Source: Choanephora cucurbitarum
Lineage: Eukaryota > Mucoromycota > Mucoromycetes > Mucorales > Choanephoraceae
Assembly (NCBI GenBank): GCA_025331435.1
Contig: JAIWNI010000015.1
Location: 186,001-250,000, forward strand
DNA length: 64,000 bases
Reading direction: 5' to 3'
Shown here piece after piece: positions 10,144-20,213 of this stretch (positions are counted from its first letter, which is position 1; each line of letters begins with the position of its first letter). A model generated the notes under the pieces. It did no database searches, had not been told where the DNA came from, and was given only the letters and a program-made list of their open reading frames with translations. The position numbers and the translations under genes were made by a program.

Positions 10144-13023
10144 TTATGGTTTTGTGTATATTTGTTTGATAATAAAGGCGGCCACATCTAAATCCTAAAA
10201 AAAAGAGGTTTTGAGCAATTCTTTTTCTTTGGTCAAATGATTCCTTCTTTACCTGCCAATATTGCATATGAGCACTGAAAGCACTTAGATAAGGATTCTC
10301 TAATAAGCCTTCTTGAATACAATAATCCACACGGCCTGTCATATTCAACATCTTTAATTTTTTAGCGCCTTGGATATAAGGCATCGAACTCAAAGGCGGT
10401 GATCGACGAGCACTTTCTTTAGTCGAGACAAAGACATGCGCAGGATCACTATTCGATCGAACTCGATTCAACCGATGTTCCGCCTTGTTCTCTGTCTCTA
10501 GATCAGGCGTCTTTTCTTCCACAGAATCATCTATCATATCTTGACGATGTGTGTCTTCATAGATCTGTTGCCTTGAGAGACCTAATCCTCGCATCAGCAG
10601 ATTGGCCGTCAAGCCCATCTTGAATGATTCGTACATAGCCCCCGCACGATTAGCAATGCCTGATCCCATATTAAAACTAGCATCAATCACACTCTTCAGC
10701 CCACCCTTCATATAAGGAATTGGTTCTGGCTTTAGTTTTGCACTATAATGACGTGCAATCAAAGGTTCTATGCGATAGGCCACAGGATCAGACTGAAAAA
10801 GATGTGTCAGTATTGCTGCTATCATGTTTAAGAGAAAAAAATTTACCTTATGGAAGATGTTGTAAAGATTTTCAACAGCTGGATAGCATAGGTTAATAGA
10901 AGATGAAGAGGGTGTCTTGACTTCAGAAAGAGCGGCTTGTGCCTCTGCTTGGCTAAGTAGTTTTCTAGAACCAATCTTGAATCCTCTGAGCAGTAAGATG
11001 ACACCTAAAGGCGAACCAGCAGCAAAGAAGTTTTGTACAGGAAATAAGAGAGGAGGTAGTTTTTGTGTAAAAACTTCATTCTGTTCAGGTGGTGTCATTG
11101 GCTGTAATGTCAACATATCAAATGCCAAAAGAGACTGTAATGACCATTAGAGACTCAAATGTATGATTTTCGTACAAAAGCAACTTACGCCTAAGGAATG
11201 ACCAAAGATAGATACTTTGCCATGTTTAACAAAATCAGGATTTCTGGCACAGAACAATTTATAGACACGATTGATTTCTTTCGTGATGATCAGTGTCATC
11301 TGTTCACGGTATCTTGGTGTCATATAAAGTGGCACTAATCAAGAGTTAACTATCGTCATGTCACTGCCTTGTTCCCTTACCATCCAATAGAACATCTGAG
11401 ACGACTGTACGGATATTGGGCACACCTTCCAAAGTCAGCTCATCCAAAGTAGGACAGCCATCATCCACACTCAGCATGCCAAGATCAGCTTCCAATCCTT
11501 CTTCATCTTCCGCTGCCATACCGAATCTAATATCCTGACGCCACATCACAGGTAACACCTGAATTCCATTGGGTCGATTGGTCACAGGCATCACTGCAGG
11601 AAAGGCTAGTTTCAATGTCTTTCTCATTGTGTTCACATCTAAAATCAGCTATATATCTATATCAGTGTTTCCTTCAACAGCATGCTCACCAACTTACCAT
11701 GTACAAAGGAATGCCCTGTACGTTCAGACATCTTCTGGCCTACACTGTAAGATAATCAATGCCTAGTTTCCTTTGTCTGTTTTCTTCACAACTTCTTTTT
11801 TTTTACCCATGAATAACAAACATAAGATGGTCTATCTTTCTCACTTCTTCTTCACTGTTTTCATTGTCATAATCCTCTGCTTCTATTTGTTCTTGTTGAT
11901 CTTCTTCAGTTGGTTCTGATTTCTCCTCTTCTTCTGCAGGCGCAGTCGGTGCTGTGGCTGGTGCCTTCTTGGATTTCTTTGTCAGTTCCTCTACTGCTGG
12001 ATAGCCACGTACCAATCGTGTTCCACCCAAATTCTGTTTGTTGGTCAAGCGAGTAATGATACTCTTTGCAAATTTACTACTGGTGCTGTTTCTGTATATC
12101 CCTTCTCATTTAGTCACCCCTTTTTCAACAGAGATAGCCCCAAAGAGATATACTTACGATAAAAGCCAGGCAGTATCTTCACCTGTATAGACAATGTATT
12201 GACCTAAATAAGGACCCAATAGATTCCATTGCTTGTCTACAGATTGTTTTGAAAGTGATATCTCTAGTTTCTTTTCTTCTTCTTCAGATGCTTCTTCATT
12301 GGTCTGTTGTGTTGTCAGATAAGGCTTATGTTTACTTGAATAAGATCTTGTCAGTCAAGTAAAAGAAGAAGAAGTTGTCGACACTTACTAATAACCTAAT
12401 TCAATCTGTTCTGCCATATTTTCCTCACAAGGCACCCACCCATCAGATTGAATAAACCAGGTTGCTCTACGGACTTCATAAGTAGGTCCTTCCCAATAGA
12501 CAGGACTTATTGTGCGCTGAGTTACATCCACTTCAAACAAATGATCTTCGTTTACAGGCACTCTGGCTCTTACATCATAGTTCTGTTTATACAACCCAAC
12601 TTAGCTCATTTTCCCTCTTCTGTGCTTCTTTGGTTACCTTATAAGCCTTTTCTAATGCTATTGAGTCACGCTGAGAAAAAGGAACCCATTTTGAAGATAG
12701 TTTTGACTTGGCATTGTTTGTATTACCACTTGTTGTAGCAGTTGACTGAGACTGAGACGCTGTACTAGACTTGTTTAGGCTATTAGAACTTTTGGCTCTT
12801 CGAATAGAAGCAGGATCAGCGATGGGATTGTCTATGGCATGGAACCTATTCTTTTGTTATTTAGAAAATATATAAAAAAAAAAAGGCAAATGAACAAAAT
12901 AAAAGAAAAAAATTACCAGCGAGTGACAACAGGAGGAACGTCCAAGTCGGGTATCAAGTTATGTGGGCGAGGGTTTCTTCTTTGAAACGCCATACCTTTT
13001 TGCTTAGTATCTGGTTCCAACAT
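10144..13023 (-). CDS. DDHD-domain intracellular phospholipase A1
   Basis: Serine lipase of the PA-PLA1/DDHD1-2 family, acting on phosphatidic acid and related lipids. ATG at 13023 (MLEPDTKQKGMAFQRR). About eight exons encode a WWE-like region (QRTISPVYWEGPTYEVRRATW, 12388-12594), the DHLMFVIHG strand, and the lipase motif GHSLG (11147-11335 exon joined to the next), whose Ser is the nucleophile. The DDHD region follows with SDPVAYRIEPL, LNMTGRVDYCIQEG and YLSAFSAHMQYWQ. A final 50-60 nt intron (about 10199-10251) joins YWQ to DLDVAAFIIKQIYTKP with the TAA at 10144, which restores the family's usual C-terminus. Reading through that intron gives a false extension ending at 10106. It diverges from the HAP2 gene. 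The Asp/His triad partners lie in the DDHD block. Confidence 0.87.
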
Positions 13024-13519
13024 TGTCTATACTATTTACAGTTTTTAAAAAAAGAAAAGAAAGGAAAAGCTTAGAATCACCCTTTTTCTAAAGTTACAAT
13101 AAAAAAAAAAATACAGGTGGCGTACTCTTAAATGCTAAAAAAAGAAAGCAAATCATTCACCGAAGAACATAATGCATACCTTAAATGACAACTAGAGGCC
13201 TATTGTAAACACACACACACTCTCACTTATTCTTCTTCACTTTGAATATATATTATCTTTTATTTGCAAAAATAGAAAAGCCTTACTAATATACTATGTT
13301 TCTTACCAGCAATGGCAATTGACATTGTCTCCATATAACCAAGAGGATTTTCCTTAACATAAAGTGAAGATATGTTAATCTTATATTTAAATCACTGTCT
13401 TTTTTTAAAAAGAAGGTTCTCATTTAAGCCCCGCTGAAGTCTTGATTGTTATTTTTTTTTTTTTTTTTTGCTTTTTTCTTCTTTTTTTTTTTCTGTTGTT
13501 CTTGTTATTGGCTAAAAAA
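13024..13519. other. divergent promoter region, DDHD phospholipase / HAP2
   Basis: About 500 bp between two diverging genes. Contents: A-runs, a short CA/CT repeat (about 13208-13230), TTT-rich polypyrimidine tracts directly upstream of HAP2 (13450-13500), and an inverted CCAAT box (ATTGG) at 13507-13511. No gene is visible. Confidence 0.5.
13507..13511 (-). promoter_or_regulatory. inverted CCAAT box 9 bp before the HAP2 ATG
   Basis: ATTGG on the plus strand (CCAAT on the minus) lies in what should be the HAP2 5' leader, the gene for the DNA-binding subunit of the CCAAT-binding complex itself. Autoregulation of the Aspergillus homolog via CCAAT boxes has been described. Here only the sequence match and its position are seen. 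Confidence 0.3.
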
Positions 13520-14151
13520 ATGTCAGATAATGGCAATCCTACCAATGTGATGCATGCAAATGCTTACACTAATCATGCAAGTCCATCGATCTATCAGACA
13601 CAATCATCGACCATCCAATCTCCTCAATCACAACCTTCGCCTGTACCTCAGTTTGATACATCTGCTACTGGCTATACTTATTCTACCCTAGTAAGTTATA
13701 ATCTGAGTATAAGAGTAGCTGATTTAAGCTTTTGTCTCACTCTATAGCCACAATCCAATTTGATATTACCACCTACTGCTGCCTATCCAACACAGGCTAA
13801 GGCAGAAGAACCAGTGGAAGAACCTCTCTATGTGAATGCAAAACAGTATCATCGTATTCTAAAGAGAAGAGCAGCCCGAGCCAAACTGGAAGAAATGAAT
13901 CGAATTGCTCGACAGAGAAAGCCTTATCTTCATGAAAGTCGCCATCGTCATGCAATGCGAAGACCCCGTGGACCTGGTGGACGGTTCTTGAGTAAGTTGT
14001 AATAAAGATTTTTTTTTTATTGTGTATCATTCTAACTGATTTTAAAAAAGCTGCAGCAGAAGTGGCTGAACTTGAAAAGACGGGTAAATTAGATCAACAA
14101 CAACAACAACAGAATTGGCCTTCTAATCATCTAATAACACCACAACCATGA
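13520..14151 (+). CDS. HAP2: CCAAT-binding factor subunit HAP2 / NF-YA (HapB)
   Basis: Sequence-specific subunit of the heterotrimeric CCAAT-binding transcription factor. Three exons with ATG at 13520 ([12 protein letters not shown]). An N-terminal Gln/Ser/Pro-rich region is followed by the NF-YA core in exon 2: [20 protein letters not shown] is the subunit-association helix, and [19 protein letters not shown] the DNA-binding part with the GPGGRFL wing. The last intron (about 13990-14050) joins GGRFL to TAAEVAEL, then a Gln run and ITPQP. About 165 residues, short compared with HapB of filamentous ascomycetes. The TGA at 14149-14151 is separated by one base from the stop of the convergent PPIL2 gene, so the two transcripts must overlap. 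Confidence 0.95.
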
Positions 14152-14152
14152 A

Positions 14153-15899
14153 TTAAAAATGATCAAAATTACCATATGTCTTGCTTTTTGGCTGTTGAGT
14201 TGTCTTTTGTCTTTTGGAGTGTGTTTCTTCTTCAGAGACTGTTTCTCGCTTCTTTTCCTGTTGAAGGTATTTACCAACACCCACATGAGATTCAGTAACA
14301 CTGGGACCAAACCAGCCCATTTTATCTTCTTTTTCTCGCTTTCTTTTGGCTTCTTCATCCTCTGCTTCTTTGTTTGCTTCATGAGTCAGTTTGTTGTTGA
14401 GACGTGTCTGATACACCTCAAATGGATCCACAAACACTTGTACTTGCTTCATCTTGATTTCACGTTCAGGGCGATCTTTATCATCCACAGGTACCTTTTC
14501 TAGCTTAGCCAGTACATCCATACCACCTACTACTTTCCCAAATACAGTATGTTGGCCATCCAATTGAGGTGCAGGACCATAGGTAATGAAGCTATGAAGA
14601 GTGTTAGAAAACTAGAGTGAAACCATACACTAGGCACTTACAATTGAGAACTGTTGGTATCCTTTCCTTTGTTGGCCATACTCAGAACACCTCGAGCATC
14701 ATGCTTTAGAGTCGTCTTGATTTCATCAGGGAAATCACGCTTCCAGATAGATTGGCCTCCTCTTCCTGTGCCTGTAGGATCACCTCCTTGGATCTATGCT
14801 ATCATAGTCAAACCATGATTTCCTCTTTACTATCCTTTGTCTTACCATAAAGTGCTTGATGTTTCGATGGAATATCACATTGTTGTAATAGCCTGTCTTG
14901 GCCAGTTGAACAAAATTATGACAGGTACGAGGAACACGGTCACTAAACAGCTCTACATTGATATTGCCATAGTTGGTGATGATACGTGCATAAGCCTTTG
15001 ATTTGATCTTTTTATACATAAATTCATCTTCATCGATCAAAGCACGAGTGGCCTGTGTATAGGTGTTCATGGCTGTAGAGGTGAATGATTCAGCTGCTGC
15101 ACCTGTGGTATAATGAGCTGCATTGTAAGGCAAATTAGCTTTCTTTTGATGAAATGAAGTTGGCACCGGCTTTTCTTCTTCTTCTTCGTCTGATTTCTTT
15201 TTTTGACTGAGTTGATCATAGACTTTTTTGATATTGCCCATACCGGCAATATTGATGTTGTTTTCAGGCTTGCGCTTTTCTCGTTCTTCAGCTGCATTGA
15301 CTACTTTTTTGTTACTCTTGACATAATCGAATTGAGTTCGATCCTTCTTTTCTATATTATGAGGGTCCTAAAGACAAGATGAGTTAAATATAATGACAGA
15401 GATGCGTCTTTACCTGAAGCATAATGATGTCCTTTCGACTAAAAGGTTCGTCTGTCAAGAGGTCCTGCCAATGTTTTGGCTTGATATTTAACTTTTCTAT
15501 CGTGTCAAATGCAAATACGTTGCCTGTCGTTTTGATGGCTGCAATAGCAGTGTGATCTGAAAACACTTTGAAAGTGACAGGACAATGATATTCGTCTTTC
15601 TCGTTCTTGTGAAAATTCAATTTGATCAACTGCTTCGTTTCCAGTTTCTCGCCTGTGACTGGGTTGGTTCCGTATTTCTTGATATAGGGAATAATATGAA
15701 CAAGGTCAAAAATAGTGCCATCTGGTGTACATACAGGATGTTCAAAAGGCTGTAATGAAAGTGAACAACAGTAAAAAGGAAGTCGTTTGAATCCAGAAGA
15801 GGATTTGTGGCCAGTAATACCAGCAGAAGCTGAATGTTGGCCTACTTCGCCACTCCATTCTGAGTGAGTAATGTAAAGTTTATCTGTCCATTTACCCAT
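14153..15899 (-). CDS. PPIL2: U-box cyclophilin, PPIL2/Cyp60 type (spliceosome-associated)
   Basis: Nuclear peptidyl-prolyl isomerase with an N-terminal U-box. ATG at 15899 ([15 protein letters not shown]). The U-box follows: [15 protein letters not shown], then NPVTGEKL and [11 protein letters not shown] charged linker with [22 protein letters not shown] leads to the cyclophilin domain: [24 protein letters not shown], the junction [13 protein letters not shown], then [21 protein letters not shown]. The C-terminal tail is charged (VGVGKYL...). Four or five exons. The Arg of FHR and the QGGD and FFIT motifs support an active PPIase fold. Two of the junctions (near 14576-14641 and 14795-14845) are needed to keep the cyclophilin domain in frame. 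It is tail-to-tail with HAP2. Confidence 0.92.
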
Positions 15900-16156
15900 C
15901 TGTAATAAATATATGCTGAAAAAAAAAATTGAAAAAAAAAATCTCAGCCAAGAGGACTTATGTTAAGTCCGTTGTCGGGCGTTTTCTTTCTAATGTGACT
16001 TTTTGTTGGTTTCTTTCCCCTTTTTCACCTTTTCAAGCTTGAGACACCTATTAGTATCATTTTCTACTACCTAATTCAAAATGAAGGTGCCAGAAATACG
16101 TAGAAAATAAACAAGGACCAATGGTAGCATTTACTGATTAAAATCTTCTCTTCTTG
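15900..16156. other. intergenic, no gene seen
   Basis: Upstream of PPIL2. A-runs near 15920-15950 and a pyrimidine-rich tract near 16010-16030 (promoter-like). No ORF worth reporting. Confidence 0.5.
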
Positions 16157-16565
16157 AAAAATATGCTTTGACCCAAAAATTTGACGAGTTGAACATGGAT
16201 GATGCAGCCCACAAGATGTCAATTTCAGCCTTTGTTCTAAACGATTTACTAATACTGTGCATTTACAGCTCGCCTAGATTACGCTAAATAAAAGCATTAG
16301 ATGAAATTGAAAAGCTTCTAAACATTGGCTTAAACCACAAGATCATTGCTGGAGATTTTGACTCTCATTTTGATGAACAAAATCCTCACATCCATTTTAT
16401 TAAGTCGTTGTGGGCTAATACATGGTCTGAAAATTTTTGAATAGCAGGACAGAAAATTAGTCATTTGCTTGCAACATATTCATTGATATATCTAGTAATG
16501 CTAATGGGAGATATATCTCATTCAATAGCTATCATGATCCTTTGTTCATGCAGTTTGATATTTAA
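16157..16565 (+). pseudogene. decayed LINE-type endonuclease (exonuclease-endonuclease-phosphatase fold) fragment
   Basis: No intact ORF, but three frames in order show EEP-fold motifs. From 16157: KFDELNMDDAAHKMSI...LILCIYSSPRLR, then a stop. Next KIIAGDFDSHFDEQNP, close to the GDFN signature, to a second stop. After a frameshift comes FIDISSNANGRYISF then NSYHDPLFMQFDI, matching the SDH(D)P motif, with a stop at 16563-16565. This order (YSSP, GDFD, HDP) is that of APE-type endonucleases of non-LTR retrotransposons. No reverse transcriptase follows, so it is a dead fragment. A decayed cellular EEP gene is the alternative. Confidence 0.55.
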
Positions 16566-16677
16566 TAAAGTCTAACCATACAAAAAGCAGTCAAAAAAGC
16601 AGTCAAAAACGAGAAATGAGAGGGAAAATGTAGAAAGGGATATTATATATATAATTTGTTTTTACTTTTCATTTTTT

Positions 16678-16770
16678 GTCACAACATTTAAGTCACCGAA
16701 ATTTGTCCCATCTCTTGCCCCTTTAGGAAGGTGTTTTTGGGACAAATTTCGGTGACTTAAATGTTGTGAC
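16678..16770. repeat. 33-bp perfect inverted repeat with 27-nt spacer
   Basis: The arms at 16678-16710 and 16738-16770 are exact reverse complements (left arm begins GTCACAACATTTAAG, right arm ends CTTAAATGTTGTGAC). Flanking sequence shows only loose further symmetry. It could be a small fold-back element (MITE), a hairpin-RNA source or a terminal relic. No TSD is clear. Confidence 0.85.
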
Positions 16771-17248
16771 AGATTTTGAAAAACGAAAGTAATAGGGCTT
16801 CTCCTACTGAGAAAACGCCCTAAAAATCAAGTGTGTGTGCATTTATATGCGTACTTTTAAATTGATAGACTTGTATTACAGCATCATCCCGAAAGGCTAT
16901 TCAGTACAATGAAAAGTCAAGAAGAAAGTAACAGATAATAGCACAGTAAAGTCTATCCTTCTTTTTTTTTTCTTTATTCTTTGAGCCAAAAGTATGTAAA
17001 TTGGATAACCAAGTTAATTGACAACAAAGTGACGGGAAACCCTGATGATCACTTGAGCTGGGATGCTTTCTTTTTTTCTTTTTCCCGAGCTTTACACTGC
17101 AGAAAATTTTTTATAGCTTATCCAATGATTTTCCCTTGATAATTCGTGAGACTGTTCTCTATCGTTTATAATTAGTCAAACAATGGTATAATTTTTTCTC
17201 TTTTTTTCTTGTCTTATCAATCCCTACACAATTTCTTTCCTTATTAAC
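16771..17248. other. intergenic, upstream of AMP deaminase
   Basis: No gene. Poly-T/pyrimidine tracts (16960-16980, 17070-17085 and 17195-17210) precede the AMP deaminase start. A minus-strand ORF crossing 17159-17488 overlaps exon 1 of that gene and is a shadow. Confidence 0.5.
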
Positions 17249-19725
17249 ATGCCATTTAGTAAGAAGCCAACTGACGGGATTGATATTCCAACAGACGAAG
17301 GTATCAACAACTTTGATGATTCTCCCTACTTTGATTATCATCATTTGAAAGCTATCGAGAACGTAAGTTGTCAAAATTTCAAGCCTTTTTCTTTTTTTTT
17401 GTTCTGAAGCCTTGTTAAGCATGATAGTAAATACCTTGGTCAAAGCCTTTCTGTATCTCCTGCAGGACATCATCTCTCTGAACTTCATTTAAACGATCAA
17501 GAATTTTCTGATTTAACTCAAGTACCCGAAAATGATGTGCCTCAAGAAAGCACTTCCATCAACCCAAAGGCTAAGCTTGAGGTGAAAGGTAAAAGACATA
17601 GTTGAATTTTTTTCTTTCTTTCAGATATTGATTTGCTATAGATGATGCTGTTACTGCTGAGCTTCGTGAGCTTTATGGAGCTCTTCAAAAGTGTTTGGAT
17701 TTACGTGAAAAATACATCGAGCTTTCTAGCCAACGCTTGATGGACGACCCTCGTAACCATGACGACTGGGAAATTTACCCTGCACCTCCCCCAAAGTCAT
17801 GGCCCTTGCCTCCCCCTGAAGAACTCGAGCGTCGTAAGGCTAAGGAGAAAGCCCGTGAAGCCGACCCTGTGGCCGCAGTTGGATCAGACTTTGACTTTGA
17901 TCAATGCAAAATCCCTGATCCTCATGTTTATCAATATGGTATCAGTAGCGATGGTTACTACCAAGTCTACAAGAACGAACTGGATCAAGTAGTCAACCAA
18001 CCTCTCCATCAATTCCCTTCGCCCAGAGAATTCTTTGATGACATGGAATTTGTCTTGAGTGTCATTAGTGATGGTCCCGCCAAGAGTTTTGCGTTCCGTC
18101 GTCTTCGTTACTTGGACAGCAAATGGCAAATGTACATCTTGTTGAACGAATTCCAAGAGTTGGCAGACTCCAAATGTACTCCTCATCGTGATTTCTACAA
18201 TGTCAGAAAGGTCGATACTCACGTTCATCATTCCAGCAGTATGAACCAAAAGCACTTGCTTCGTTTCATCAAGTCCAAGATGAAGAAAAGTCCCGATGAT
18301 GTAGTTATTTACCGTGACGGCCACCATTTGACCTTGAAGGGTGTATTTGAAAGTTTGGGATTAACTGCCTATGATCTCAGTATCGATACTTTGGATATGC
18401 ATGCACACAAGGACTCCTTCCACCGATTTGACAAGTTCAACTTGAAATATAACCCTATTGGTGAAAGTAGATTGAGAGAAATCTTCATGAAGACAGACAA
18501 TTACATTCAGGGCCGATACCTTGCTGAAATCACAAAGGAAGTTGTGTCTGATCTTGAATCCTCCAAGTATCAGATGGTAGAGTACCGTGTCTCAATTTAC
18601 GGTAGATCTATTGACGAATGGGACAAGTTGGCCAAGTGGGTAGTTAACAACAAACTGTTTTCTTCCAATGTGCGTTGGTTGATTCAAGTGCCTCGTCTCT
18701 ATAACATCTACAAGGCTTCCAATGCTATCAACAACTTCCAAGAGTACATCACTAACATCTTCCAACCTTTGTTTGATGTCACCCAAGACCCTTCTCGCCA
18801 CCCTGAGTTACATGTCTTCCTTCAGCGTGTTATTGGTTTTGATACAGTAGATGATGAATCTAAGCCTGAAAAGCCCATCTACGACGATTTCCCTCTCCCT
18901 AAGGACTGGACATCCAATACCAACCCACCTTACAGCTACTATCTTTACTATCTGTATGCCAATATCGCTTCTCTCAACAAATGGAGACAGGCCAGAAAGT
19001 TCAACACACTCGTCCTTAGACCTCACTGTGGTGAAGCTGGTGATACTGATCACTTGACTGCCGCTTTCTTGACATCCTACGGTATCAGTCACGGTATTTT
19101 GCTTCGTAAGGTACCAGCCCTTCAATACCTTTACTACCTTGCTCAAATCGGTATTGCCATGTCACCTCTTTCCAACAATGCACTCTTCTTGACGTACGAA
19201 CGTAACCCATTGCCTCAATTCTTCCAACGTGGTCTCAACATTTCCTTGTCAACAGACGATCCTTTGCAATTCCATTTCACAAAGGAACCTTTGATTGAAG
19301 AATACAGTGTAGCTGCTCAGATCTGGAAGTTCTCTGCCACTGACATGTGTGAATTGGCTCGTAACTCAGTCATTCAGTCAGGTTGGGAGAACCAGATCAA
19401 GAGCCATTGGATTGGACAGGACTGGTACAAGCCAGGTGTAGAAGGAAACGACATGCAAAAGACAAATGTGCCCAACATCCGTGTTGGTTTCCGTTACGAA
19501 ACACTTAGCGAAGAGTTGGATGCTCTTCGTCGTTATGCACCAGGTGCAAAGAAGACAGACGTATCTGTTAACAAACAAGACTTGGTTGGTGTTGCAGGTC
19601 TTGCAGAGAATTCTTCTATTCAGCAGCACTTGCTGAACGGCGTTAGCTCCTCAGACAGTCAGATGGCATCCTTCCCCGGTGCTGGCCTTGTAGCTGAACG
19701 CGCTAAATTTAGAGCTGGTCATTAA
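17249..19725 (+). CDS. AMD1: AMP deaminase
   Basis: Cytosolic zinc enzyme of purine interconversion, AMP to IMP plus ammonia. Three exons: ATG 17249 ([14 protein letters not shown]), exon 1 to 17362; exon 2 beginning HDSKYLGQ at about 17424; exon 3 from about 17641 with [16 protein letters not shown]. The long exon encodes the conserved core: [30 protein letters not shown] (zinc ligands HxH and substrate Lys), [11 protein letters not shown] (ligand His, catalytic Glu) and [23 protein letters not shown] (catalytic/ligand Asp pair). The C-terminus ends [10 protein letters not shown]. About 770 residues with family-typical length. Codon use is strongly C-ending in the last exon, as in highly expressed genes. 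Confidence 0.97.
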
Positions 19726-20213
19726 TGTAAATAGATATTTTGAATAAAATTATAGAGATTTTTTTTTTCTAGATGTTGACTCTAATTGAAAGAAAAAAGG
19801 GGCAAGTCAAGTGTAGTTGACAGGTTAAATTAATAGTTAACTCAGTGCTATCTATTGACTGCATTCATTCTTTTTTTAATAAGTAATGCGATTTTCTATC
19901 ATAAGCTTTAAGATGTCATTTCTTGTTTGTTTTCTTGAAAGAAAAAAATTAGTAGCAACATCAAAAATGGTTGTATGCAGCTCTACCTTACATGAAGCAA
20001 AACTCAGCTAATATCTTCTTGACATGTAACTTTTGCACATCACAAATGCACTGTTTTCCTGCATGCATTAGGATTAAAAAGCCGAATGCTTGGTAACTGA
20101 TTTCTGTAACACTGAAGGGCTTTTTTTTTCTTATTCTTTCATAGGGTACACCAGAGCGGATTTTCCCTCTCTCTTCTTCTTCTTTTTTTTTTCCTTTTTT
20201 ATTGTATTTGTAT
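19726..20213. other. intergenic, no gene seen
   Basis: Downstream of AMP deaminase. Contains a T10 run after a TAAA-rich stretch (19737-19770, likely 3' end of the transcript) and, at 20125-20200, pyrimidine-rich tracts preceding the HEATR5 ATG. A minus-strand ORF at 19988-20239 is low complexity and is rejected. Confidence 0.5.

Noticed and set aside
10106..10198. C-terminal extension of the DDHD phospholipase reading through to 10106
   Set aside because: It translates intron sequence and a shifted frame; splicing at about 10199-10251 gives DLDVAAFIIKQIY, the family's normal end.
13442..13519. N-terminal extension of HAP2 (Phe/Leu-rich)
   Set aside because: Translation of a poly-T leader; ATG at 13520 begins normal protein sequence.
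18808..19146. Minus-strand ORFs inside AMP deaminase
   Set aside because: Antisense shadows of a conserved coding exon.
20202..20213. Upstream TTG start for the HEATR5 gene
   Set aside because: An ATG in frame follows 12 bases later; non-ATG initiation is not needed.
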